Positions 37,715-44,759 of a stretch of DNA of 64,000 bases are shown here, in pieces. The notes beneath the pieces are model-generated. The model had not been told where the DNA came from and did not search any database. It saw nothing but the letters and a program-made list of their open reading frames with translations. Origin of the DNA: Chitinophagaceae bacterium UBA2791 (lineage in GTDB: Bacteria; Bacteroidota; Bacteroidia; Chitinophagales; Chitinophagaceae). The stretch spans positions 6,512 through 70,511 of the forward strand of contig DEHV01000043.1 of NCBI GenBank assembly GCA_002352105.1. The letters are read 5' to 3'. Every line of letters starts with the position of its first letter. Within the stretch, counting starts at the first letter, position 1. A program made the translations under genes and the position numbers.

Positions 37715-39508
37715 ATGAGAGGTCTTATAGCATTGGTTTTGATACTTATTGTCCAACCGGGACTAAATGCGCAGCATCTCCATGAGGAGGCGGATTCTTT
37801 GTTGCGGCATATCGCAGCAATGCCGCCCAACGATACGGCTACTATTGATTTGAGGAATGATTATGTAAAGAGCGCCTTGTTTGCCGATCCTAAGGATAGC
37901 GGCTTAGCGAAGTTTGCGCAACACACTTTAGCAACAGCAAAGAAAACCGGGTATAACAAAGGAATGATGATGGCCTATGAACGGCTGGGGCTCATTTATC
38001 AATACACATCTTCTAATCCATATAAAGCATTGGAATATTATCATCAGGCGCTTTCCATTGCAAAAAGCGATCCTGGTCTCATTGTTTACAAATGGAGCAT
38101 AGAAGGCAATATTGGCCTGATACATTATGAGCAGGAAGAGTATGAGCAAGCATTGACCTGTTTTAAAGACATCCTTCTTCACAATAAGACGCTGGAGCTG
38201 ACCGCCACAGCGAATATAGCTAATGTTTACGGGGCGATGGAAAGAACGGATTCTGCTATTTATTATTACCGGGAGGCCTTAGCCAATCCGCAGACGGAGG
38301 ATAATCCGGCTTTCAAAGCTAATTTATACAGTAACCTATCGCTGATGTATGGAAAAAGCGGCAGGACAAAAGAGGCGATGGCTTCTGCGAAAGAGGGATT
38401 GTCCTTAACCGAAAACCACGGGATCGAGTTTGTACGCCCTACAATGTACGCGAATGCGGCTATGGCCTACCTGGGCGTCGGCGACGATAAGAAAGCGGCT
38501 TATTATGCGCAGCAGGCATTACAGTTGAGCGAACAGCAAGGGAATTTATTCCTGGAAAAAACAGCCTGGGGTACTTTATCCGATGTGTTTAAGGCAAGGG
38601 GAGATCATGAACGCGCTCTTGAAGCGTACCTCAGGTTCTCTTCGCTGAAAGATACCCTGAACAATCAAAACCGAAGGGTGGAGATCAATCGCAGTCAAAT
38701 GCAGTTTGAATTTGATAAGGAACGCGCCATTGCCCGGTCGGAAATAAACAGGCAGGAGACAATAAGAAAAGCATATCTCGCCGTCGGCGGCGTTTTGCTA
38801 CTGACTTTTGGCGCCGCGTTTTTCTTTTACCGACGCCGGCAAGCCGCGATGCAGCAGAAAAAAGAGGCAGAATTCAAAGCGCTTGTTTCGGAAACCGAAC
38901 TAAAAGCATTGCGCGCGCAGATGAATCCGCATTTTATCTTTAACTCGCTTAACTCCATAGGCAATTATATATTGAAGCATGATAACAAGACAGCTTATGA
39001 TTATCTGGCCCGGTTTGCCAGGCTGATGCGGATGACGCTGGAAAATTCGGAGCATAGCGAGATCACGCTGGCGGAAGAGTTGAGATTTACTGAATTATAC
39101 CTGCAGGTGGAATCCCAGCGATTGCCTGGCCGGTTTTCTTATGATATATTGATTGAAGACGGCTTGGATAAAGAGCATATTCTTGTTCCGCCCTTAATGA
39201 TACAGCCTTTTATTGAAAACAGCATTTGGCATGGATTTGCATCCTTATCAACCGGGGGATATATTTCAATTGAAGTAAGAAAGGATGACGATATGCTGAT
39301 ATACAGCGTGGATGACAATGGCGTAGGAAGGAGTTCCGGCAATACGGAGAGGAGAAAAAAAATAATAGGCGGCGTCTCCATAACCGAAAGCCGGATTAGC
39401 ATTTTCAATAAGCAACGAGCGGGCGGCGGTAAACTACAGATCATTGACAAGCCTCATAAAAGCGGCACAAAAGTAGAGATCAGCTTGCCGTTACAAACTG
39501 CTTTTTGA
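37715..39508 (+). CDS. TPR-containing LytS-type sensor histidine kinase
   Basis: The product is 597 residues: signal peptide (ALVLILIVQPGLNAQ), periplasmic TPR repeats (about 75-320, for example ALEYYHQALSIAK and AKEGLSLTENHG), one membrane span near 350 (AYLAVGGVLLLTFGAAFFFY), then the His_kinase domain with LRAQMNPHFIFNSLNSIGNYIL (phosphoacceptor His). The ATPase part has VPPLMIQPFIENSIWHGF and SVDDNGVG. It partners with the LytTR regulator starting 13 bases downstream. The TPR region probably senses a protein or envelope signal. Confidence 0.92.
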   Translation: MRGLIALVLILIVQPGLNAQHLHEEADSLLRHIAAMPPNDTATIDLRNDYVKSALFADPKDSGLAKFAQHTLATAKKTGYNKGMMMAYERLGLIYQYTSSNPYKALEYYHQALSIAKSDPGLIVYKWSIEGNIGLIHYEQEEYEQALTCFKDILLHNKTLELTATANIANVYGAMERTDSAIYYYREALANPQTEDNPAFKANLYSNLSLMYGKSGRTKEAMASAKEGLSLTENHGIEFVRPTMYANAAMAYLGVGDDKKAAYYAQQALQLSEQQGNLFLEKTAWGTLSDVFKARGDHERALEAYLRFSSLKDTLNNQNRRVEINRSQMQFEFDKERAIARSEINRQETIRKAYLAVGGVLLLTFGAAFFFYRRRQAAMQQKKEAEFKALVSETELKALRAQMNPHFIFNSLNSIGNYILKHDNKTAYDYLARFARLMRMTLENSEHSEITLAEELRFTELYLQVESQRLPGRFSYDILIEDGLDKEHILVPPLMIQPFIENSIWHGFASLSTGGYISIEVRKDDDMLIYSVDDNGVGRSSGNTERRKKIIGGVSITESRISIFNKQRAGGGKLQIIDKPHKSGTKVEISLPLQTAF

Positions 39509-39521
39509 ATATCTTTATGAC

Positions 39522-40256
39522 ATGACCGTAGTTATCGTAGATGATGAGCCCCATTGTATCGACAGGATCGTTTTTCTGCTTAGATCTTATATATCCCCCG
39601 ACCATGTTTCATGCTTTACGACAGCGGAAGAAGCAATTAAGGGGATAGACGAATTACGCCCCGATATCGTATTCCTTGACGTCCGTCTGGGCGATAAAAC
39701 AGGGTTCGAGGCGCTTGCGGCCGTCTCCTATCGTAATTTTAAATTGATTTTTACTACGGCGTATGAGCAGTATGCGATCCGGGCGTTTAAGCTTTCCGCG
39801 ATTGACTACCTGCTGAAGCCTGTGGAACAGGAAGAGTTTGAAAATGCAATGCAAAAAGCGTTGGGAAAAATAGCCCGGGAAAGCCTATACGACAGGATTG
39901 ACGTCCTGCTGTCGCATCTTTCCGCCGATAACCTGCCCAAAAAGATCAGCATTCCGTCTAAGCAAGGGTATGTATTTCTGGATATTGCCGAGATCGTCAG
40001 ATGCGAGGCCGATGTTAATTACACGCATATTTTTTCGAAGGACGGTAAAAAACACACCGTCTCAAAACCCCTTAAACATTTTGAGGAGCTTTTAGGTCAG
40101 CATCGCTTTTTCAGGATACACAATTCACATTTAATAAACATGGATGATGTCAAAGCCTATGACAGGAGCGGCTATATAACGCTTTCTGATCATACCAGGC
40201 TGGAAGTTTCTGTCAGAAGGAGGGAAGGGTTCTTTAAAATGTTGGGCATACATTAA
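39522..40256 (+). CDS. LytTR family response regulator
   Basis: The product is 244 residues. The receiver domain has VVIVDDEPHC (acidic pair), IVFLDVRLGDKTGFEAL (phosphorylated Asp) and the switch Lys in DYLLKPVEQEE. The LytTR DNA-binding domain (about 145-240) includes ISIPSKQGYVFLDIAEIVRCEAD and FFRIHNSHLINMDDVKAYDRSGYITLSDHTRLEVS. It forms a two-component system with the kinase encoded just upstream. Target genes cannot be told from the window. Confidence 0.93.
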   Translation: MTVVIVDDEPHCIDRIVFLLRSYISPDHVSCFTTAEEAIKGIDELRPDIVFLDVRLGDKTGFEALAAVSYRNFKLIFTTAYEQYAIRAFKLSAIDYLLKPVEQEEFENAMQKALGKIARESLYDRIDVLLSHLSADNLPKKISIPSKQGYVFLDIAEIVRCEADVNYTHIFSKDGKKHTVSKPLKHFEELLGQHRFFRIHNSHLINMDDVKAYDRSGYITLSDHTRLEVSVRRREGFFKMLGIH

Positions 40257-40456
40257 AATATTAAAAACAAAAATCCACAATTGTCAGATCAGGTTAGCTA
40301 TTACAATTAATAATCAGGATCAATATGCTGCGATGGTTTCTTTGCTGAAAATAGATTCTTATGAGTTCTCAATTTTTTTCGAACCATGTTTTTCTGAACC
40401 GGGCGACTGACCAGGCATCATTGCCTTGCCAGATGCGGGGGGCGTCTTGGGAAACT

Positions 40457-40903
40457 TCAGGCTGCAGCCTGCGCTTTCTTATTATGCGTGACGCCTGTAT
40501 TTTTTAAATGTTGACTTTCCGGGACAACCAGTTTGTAAGGACGGTTAAAAGCCTCCTGGGATACTTTGAAATAATCCGCCAGTTTCCTGATTACTTCTTT
40601 AGAAAGTCCTTTTTTGTAATGCAGCATATCAGAAACATAGCCCTTGCTGATCCCCAGTATACCAACCAGGTCTTTGGCTTTGAGATCATGGTCTTTAAGG
40701 AAAGAATGAAGCAATTGTACCGGATCCAGTTCGGTAGAAGAGAGTTGTTCCGCATCCCATTTTTCAATAAGCAAGGTAAGCAGGGCTATTTCATCCCTGG
40801 TATTCCTGTCCTTGGCGCCTGAGAATACGAGGCGCTCCAATATGTTGCAATACTCTTTGTACTGTTTTTTGCCGGTAATCACTTTGTATTTGAGCGTTTC
40901 CAT
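40457..40903 (-). CDS. higA: HigA-type antitoxin (helix-turn-helix)
   Basis: The product is 148 residues. The C-terminal half carries an XRE-type helix-turn-helix: FLKDHDLKAKDLVGILGISKGYVSDMLHYKKGLSKEVIRKLADYFKVSQEAFNR. The N-terminal half (KVITGKKQYKEYCNILERLV, DEIALLTLLIEKWD) matches the COG5499 antitoxin group found with HigB toxins. It follows the toxin gene by 12 bases, the toxin-first order expected for higBA. It should neutralise HigB and repress the operon, probably through the inverted repeat at 41271-41295. Confidence 0.9.
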   Translation of the reverse strand: METLKYKVITGKKQYKEYCNILERLVFSGAKDRNTRDEIALLTLLIEKWDAEQLSSTELDPVQLLHSFLKDHDLKAKDLVGILGISKGYVSDMLHYKKGLSKEVIRKLADYFKVSQEAFNRPYKLVVPESQHLKNTGVTHNKKAQAAA

Positions 40904-40915
40904 AATTTAAATGTT

Positions 40916-41248
40916 TTAATAATTATATATGCTATATTGTTCGCCTGCATGGCATAGTTTATCATACTCGGCATGCGAGCCGATCCAGCAAATAAAAAGA
41001 TGCGCTTCTTTATCGCCAAAAGCATATTTTCCGATCAGTCTGTACTTATTCCCGCCAATATCAAAAACGACCCTGCTCGTACCCCTGCCTAAAAAATCTG
41101 CGCTGGGAAAACTAACCCATATGTCCGCTGGCATCTCCCAGTTTGCGTATTTTAATTTAGCCAGCCATTCCTCAAATGATATTCTGCTTTGAGCGTTTTG
41201 ATGGGCGTATTCCCGAATGGTTTCCTTTCTTATCAAATGAACTTTCAT
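40916..41248 (-). CDS. higB: HigB-type mRNA interferase toxin
   Basis: The product is 110 residues and matches the HigB_toxin family (PF09907) along its length: KVHLIRKETIREYAHQN, a central MPADIWVSFPSADFLG block, RVVFDIGGNKYRLIGKYAF and the terminal FICWIGSHAEYDKL. The family cleaves ribosome-bound mRNA. All conserved blocks are intact, so the toxin is likely active. It is transcribed with the antitoxin gene just downstream. Confidence 0.92.
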   Translation of the reverse strand: MKVHLIRKETIREYAHQNAQSRISFEEWLAKLKYANWEMPADIWVSFPSADFLGRGTSRVVFDIGGNKYRLIGKYAFGDKEAHLFICWIGSHAEYDKLCHAGEQYSIYNY

Positions 41249-41270
41249 AACAAAGATATTTCTTTTTTTT

Positions 41271-41295
41271 AAAAGTTTACATATTGTGAACTTTT
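41271..41295. promoter_or_regulatory. Inverted repeat upstream of higBA, likely operator
   Basis: AAAAGTTTAC at 41271-41280 and GTGAACTTTT at 41286-41295 form 10-bp half-sites with one mismatch around ATATT. It lies 23 bases upstream of the toxin start codon on the minus strand, in an A/T-rich promoter-like stretch. Autorepression by the antitoxin is the usual design for such operons. Confidence 0.6.
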
Positions 41296-41406
41296 TTTAT
41301 AAAAAAAATGAAGTCTGGATATAGGCGCTCAAATATGCGCTTAATTTCTTCGCTGTTTACCGCTATTTCTGCCGTCGCGAACGTTTTTTATTGGGGTTTA
41401 ATCTAT

Positions 41407-41631
41407 CTACTCATTTATCTTTACTTCAAGTATTTCGATGATCTTTGCGGGTATCTTCGGGTCCTGTATCGATTCTTCGTATTTTTTCGCCCGGGCCAGC
41501 GCGTCCTTTAAAGCCTGCTTTTCTGAAGGGCGGCAGGCGGGTAATGGCTTTGCGATAAAGAATCCCTTGTCTGCCGCCCAATCCCTGAAAAGGCCAGAAT
41601 AATTATTTGTTCTTTGTAACTTTTCTCTGCC
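41407..41631 (-). pseudogene. Short gene remnant without a start codon
   Basis: On the minus strand a frame is open between TAA at 41632-41634 and TAG at 41407-41409, encoding about 74 residues such as NNYSGLFRDWAADKGFFIAK, SEKQALKDALARAKKYEES and AKIIEILEVKINE. The composition (amphipathic Lys/Glu/Ala helix) looks protein-like, yet there is no ATG, GTG or TTG start. It is read as the 3' remnant of a lost gene. The source family is not recognised. The rest of the 41249-41686 gap holds only the higBA promoter region. Confidence 0.4.
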
Positions 41632-41686
41632 TTATACGTAATACTGTTCAGATGAAAGGCAATAGCTTAAAAGGAATGTTCCGCTT

Positions 41687-42172
41687 ATGACAGAAAGGGA
41701 CTATAACGAATGCGTTGATAAATATGCCGATAATGTGTATCGTTTTATCTATGGGAATATTGGTCATAAAGAGGATGCCAGGGATATTGTACAGAGCTCC
41801 TTTGAAAAACTGTGGAAGAACAGGGGTAAAGTGAAACCGGAAACCGCCAGGCCGTATCTTTTCGAGATCGCTTATAATCAAATGATCGATCATCTGAGAA
41901 AAGTTAAACGGATACGGCTGAAAGGATCATTCAATGAATCGGATGGAATAGCCTATCAGCCTTCGAACGAATCCAAAAAAGCGTTGGATCTGGCGCTGGC
42001 CAGCTTAAATGAAATGCAGCGGTCGCTGGTATTATTGAAAGATTATGAAGGGTATTCTTACCGGGAAATAGGTGAAATTACCCGCTTAAACGAAACCCAG
42101 GTAAAAGTTTACCTGCACAGGGCAAGGGTACAGTTGAAAAATTTTATAGGAAAAAAAGAAAATATACGCTAA
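41687..42172 (+). CDS. ECF RNA polymerase sigma factor
   Basis: The product is 161 residues. Region 2 is visible in YNECVDKYADNVYRFIYGNIGHKEDARDIVQSSFEKLWKNRGKV and PYLFEIAYNQMIDHLRK. Region 4 is visible in LNEMQRSLVLLKDYEGYSYREIGEITRLNETQVKVYLHRARVQLKNF. It lies 2 bases before a membrane protein that is probably its anti-sigma factor. It is not next to a SusC gene, so it likely serves an envelope or stress regulon rather than glycan uptake. Confidence 0.92.
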   Translation: MTERDYNECVDKYADNVYRFIYGNIGHKEDARDIVQSSFEKLWKNRGKVKPETARPYLFEIAYNQMIDHLRKVKRIRLKGSFNESDGIAYQPSNESKKALDLALASLNEMQRSLVLLKDYEGYSYREIGEITRLNETQVKVYLHRARVQLKNFIGKKENIR

Positions 42173-42174
42173 GT

Positions 42175-43167
42175 ATGAATATCAACAGGCAGAATTACGA
42201 GGAGTATTTTGTGTTGTACGTCGACCAGGAGCTGACTGCCTCTCAGCGGAATGAAGTGGATGAATTCATCCGTAACAACCCGGATCTCGGGGAGGAGCTG
42301 GAGCGTTTTCAAGCCGTTAAATTGACGCCGGAAGAGCCATTTTCATTTCCTGATAAGAAAGATCTGTACAGGCGCGGGGAAAAATTGGCGGTATTTTACA
42401 GATGGCCATATGCTGCGGCCATTGCCATCTTGATAACAGGGGGATTTGTTTTGGTAAATTATTTTTTGAGTGGGTCCGACGATTTGGCAGATAATGGGCA
42501 TCAAACAGTAACAGATACTTCTTTTTTATCAAAGGGCCTTGCTGCAGAAGATATGTATAAGGATACTGACTTGGCGGTTGCCGAGCCGGATAGAAGAGCT
42601 CTTGACAACCCGCATGCGCCAGCGACGATGGTAAAAAAATCGGAGATAAAGGACAGCAATAAAAATAATACAGAGGTGAAAGATGCGCGTGAGGAGGACG
42701 CAGATGTAAAGAATACCGGGGCAAAGAATACATTCGTTAAGCATAAACAAAATAGCGACCCACACAACGCTATCTTATATCCTGGCGTAGGGGAAAATGC
42801 AGTTTCGGGGTCGGATGAGAGGCGGACATATGAAACTCATCAGGAGGAAAAGGAAGATCTAGCTATAGAGACTAAGAAGATGGCGACGAAGATTGCTGCC
42901 GCGGAACTGTATCAATATGGGGATGTAAAAGTGAAGGCGCCAGCCCCTGAAATTACCATCCCCGTCGGCTTGGTTTCCGGAGAGGTATTTGCGGCCGCGG
43001 ATGAGGGGGATAGTGAAGGCGGTTCTGAAACCTATATCCAGTCAAAAAAGAATGCGATCAAATCGATACTGCATAAGGCGTCGAGAATTGTTGACAGGAC
43101 CGGGGAATCTACCAGCATAAAAGAGGTTAATATCCGGGTTGGCAGATACGAAATCGCGTTTCAATGA
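42175..43167 (+). CDS. Probable anti-sigma factor, single-pass membrane protein
   Basis: The product is 330 residues. A short cytoplasmic part (YFVLYVDQELTASQRNEVDEFIRNNPDLGEELERF) resembles the sigma-binding N-terminus of Bacteroidota anti-sigma proteins. One membrane span follows near residue 80-100 (YAAAIAILITGGFVLVNYFL). The periplasmic region is Lys/Asp/Asn-rich and holds about four degenerate 10-residue repeats with an xVK start (around residues 156-195). The C-terminus (IREVNIRVGRYEIAFQ-like: SIKEVNIRVGRYEIAF) is predicted beta. The start 2 bases after the sigma stop shows translational coupling. The function is inferred from position. Confidence 0.7.
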   Translation: MNINRQNYEEYFVLYVDQELTASQRNEVDEFIRNNPDLGEELERFQAVKLTPEEPFSFPDKKDLYRRGEKLAVFYRWPYAAAIAILITGGFVLVNYFLSGSDDLADNGHQTVTDTSFLSKGLAAEDMYKDTDLAVAEPDRRALDNPHAPATMVKKSEIKDSNKNNTEVKDAREEDADVKNTGAKNTFVKHKQNSDPHNAILYPGVGENAVSGSDERRTYETHQEEKEDLAIETKKMATKIAAAELYQYGDVKVKAPAPEITIPVGLVSGEVFAAADEGDSEGGSETYIQSKKNAIKSILHKASRIVDRTGESTSIKEVNIRVGRYEIAFQ

Positions 43168-43195
43168 TTAGCTACAAAAATAAATAAGGTATAAT

Positions 43196-44029
43196 ATGAG
43201 AAAGCTTTGGTTGTTGACGGCGGCAATATGTCTGGCTAATTTCATTATGGCGCAGGACGAACCCGGCCGAGAAAAGAATGAAGAGCTTACCGACACCATA
43301 AAGTTGGGAAATGTAACCATTATTAAGTCTCACAAAAGGAAGGGGGAGGACAGCGTCGCGATCCGGTCCGTTAAAATAAAAAGAAGAAAGTCTGAAAACA
43401 TCAAGACAAGCTGGTTTGTACCTGATATCGGGTTAACGAATTATACGGACAATACGGATTATACATCTCCCGCTGCCGGCGCGTTTGCCCCCGGCGCAAC
43501 GAAAGACTGGTTTAAGCTGCGCCCGGTCAAATCGGTGAATGTGAATATCTGGATATTTATGCAGCGGATCAATATGGTAAAGCAGGTATTAAACCTGAAA
43601 TATGGCTTAGGGGTTGAACTGAATAACTATCGATACAAGGAGCCCGTGCGTTTTCAAAAGACCCCGACCCTTGTATATATGGATGCGGCCAATTATCGTA
43701 AAACCAAATTGGCTGCAGATTATATAACGATACCGTTTATGCTCAATGTTAATTTTACGCCCAAAGAATCTGGCGACAAATCTTATGGGTTGAGTTTGGG
43801 CGCGTCTGCCGGGTATCTGTATTCTTCCCGTAATAAATATGTAAGCGATGCAACGGGTAAAGATAAGCTAAGGGATGATTTTGATCTCCGGCCTTTTAAG
43901 CTCTCTTATATCGCAGAATTGAAACTTGGGTTCGTTAAGCTTTATGGAAGTATTGCCAGCCGGAGTATGTTTGAAAAGGGATTGGATCAGACGCCTTATA
44001 CCATGGGCTTTCGCCTTAGTCCTTATTGA
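43196..44029 (+). CDS. Predicted outer membrane beta-barrel protein
   Basis: The product is 277 residues with a signal peptide (LWLLTAAICLANFIMAQ). The C-terminal two thirds has alternating aromatic strands: MVKQVLNLKYGLGVELNNYRY, IPFMLNVNFTPKESGD, YGLSLGASAGYLYSSRNKY, YIAELKLGFVKLYGSIASRSMFEKG and a terminal YTMGFRLSPY. This fits an OmpW/PorT-like barrel of about 8 strands. It is third in the sigma/anti-sigma cassette, 28 bases after the anti-sigma gene. The function is unknown. Confidence 0.7.
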   Translation: MRKLWLLTAAICLANFIMAQDEPGREKNEELTDTIKLGNVTIIKSHKRKGEDSVAIRSVKIKRRKSENIKTSWFVPDIGLTNYTDNTDYTSPAAGAFAPGATKDWFKLRPVKSVNVNIWIFMQRINMVKQVLNLKYGLGVELNNYRYKEPVRFQKTPTLVYMDAANYRKTKLAADYITIPFMLNVNFTPKESGDKSYGLSLGASAGYLYSSRNKYVSDATGKDKLRDDFDLRPFKLSYIAELKLGFVKLYGSIASRSMFEKGLDQTPYTMGFRLSPY

Positions 44030-44300
44030 TGATTCCTGCTGTTACACTGTTTTTTCTGCAATATACTCAGGTATTGACGAATCTGCCAGAACGTTGTCTC
44101 TTGACGTAAGGATAGCGAAACTATTCTTTTGGAGTAATGGCGCTATAAGCATTCTCTCCTGAAAATTTCCTCTCTTACCCGCCGAAGCTTGCCGCCTTCG
44201 TTGTTAAACTATGACTGCTGAGGGCGTAGGCTGGTTTTTATTATGCCTATATGAAACCGTCGCCTTTGGGGGATATTTTTCAATTAATCTCAAAATTTTT
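44030..44300. other. Gene-free stretch before the sulfatase-locus promoter
   Basis: No convincing ORF, RNA gene or strong terminator is visible here. It is ordinary spacer between the outer-membrane-protein gene and the promoter at 44301. The A/T-rich last 40 bases lead into the promoter. Confidence 0.5.
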
Positions 44301-44330
44301 TTTGCAAATAAAAAATCTGCGCTACATTTG
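44301..44330 (+). promoter_or_regulatory. Bacteroidota-type promoter (TTTG / TACATTTG)
   Basis: TTTG at 44301-44304 and TACATTTG at 44323-44330 match the Bacteroidota -33 and -7 (TAnnTTTG) consensus, with an 18-base spacer. Transcription should begin a few bases after 44330, inside the palindrome at 44330-44348 and about 55-60 bases upstream of the leader ORF. This is the best promoter match in the window. Confidence 0.75.
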
Positions 44331-44348
44331 TCTACTAAATAAGTAGAC
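44330..44348. promoter_or_regulatory. Palindromic operator at the transcription start
   Basis: GTCTACT at 44330-44336 and AGTAGAC at 44342-44348 are a perfect 7-bp inverted repeat around AAATA. The dyad begins on the last base of the -7 element and covers the expected +1, a position suited to repression. A small winged-helix regulator (for example Rrf2-type) is a reasonable but unproven guess. Confidence 0.65.
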
Positions 44349-44393
44349 TATTAAAAATTGTCGTCTTTAAACTAAATTTAATAACAGGCGGAT

Positions 44394-44525
44394 ATGAATT
44401 CTTTAAAACAAGGTTCTGCAAGAGAGCAGAGCGAGCGTATTGCTAACTGCAAAATTGAAGGCGCTTCTAATTTATCCCTCTCAGGTAATTCCATTTCCCA
44501 TTGTTGTTGCTCCTGTAACAGGTAA
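44394..44525 (+). CDS. Cysteine-rich 43-residue leader peptide
   Basis: ATG 44394 to TAA 44523-44525 encodes 43 residues. The first half is ordinary, with a single Cys at 19. The end reads HCCCSCNR, so four of the last seven codons are Cys (positions 37, 38, 39, 41). It begins about 58 bases after the predicted transcription start and ends 234 bases before the SusC start, with hairpins in between. This is the layout of a ribosome-mediated attenuator in which scarce cysteinyl-tRNA stalls the ribosome near the stop codon. Polycysteine leader ORFs that respond to cysteine are known in mycobacteria. The downstream genes include a sulfatase. A standalone metal-binding peptide is an alternative. 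Confidence 0.65.
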   Translation: MNSLKQGSAREQSERIANCKIEGASNLSLSGNSISHCCCSCNR

Positions 44526-44759
44526 GGAGGTTATTTTCATTAACTCCTGATTTGATTCCGGTCGATTGATCTTATTCCTGCCGCTTGACGCGGGTAAGGA
44601 AAGGCCTGTCTATTGCCCTCAAATGCGTAGCCTTAAGCTGGCCGGGATCGTTCATCTTATCATTATTAGCAGTTTGTCCGAGTGTATAACAGGAAAGTTC
44701 CCTGTTGTAAAGATGTGCGCATGTCTCATCATATAAGGTCAATTGAAAAAACTAAAAAA
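44526..44759 (+). promoter_or_regulatory. Structured leader between Cys-rich ORF and susC-type gene (candidate attenuator)
   Basis: Several short hairpins can be drawn. GGAG(G)TTA/TAACTCC lies at about 44526-44546, right after the leader stop. CTTA-CCGC/GCGG-TAAG lies at 44571-44598, and AAGGC/GCCTT at 44601-44634. AACAGG/CCTGTT at 44688-44706 is upstream of the SusC start. A strong terminator with a long T-run is not obvious, so control may act on translation or on Rho access rather than intrinsic termination. Folding was judged by eye. Confidence 0.4.

Noticed and set aside
41308..41511. 67-codon plus-strand frame rich in Tyr, Phe and Leu
   Set aside because: It starts in the A/T-rich stretch just outside the higBA operator, lacks a ribosome-site context, and overlaps the better protein-like remnant on the other strand.
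44682..44759. GTG start extending the second SusC by 26 residues
   Set aside because: The extension would place a charged, Cys-containing stretch before the signal peptide; ATG 44760 follows an A-rich ribosome-site-like stretch and starts the signal directly.
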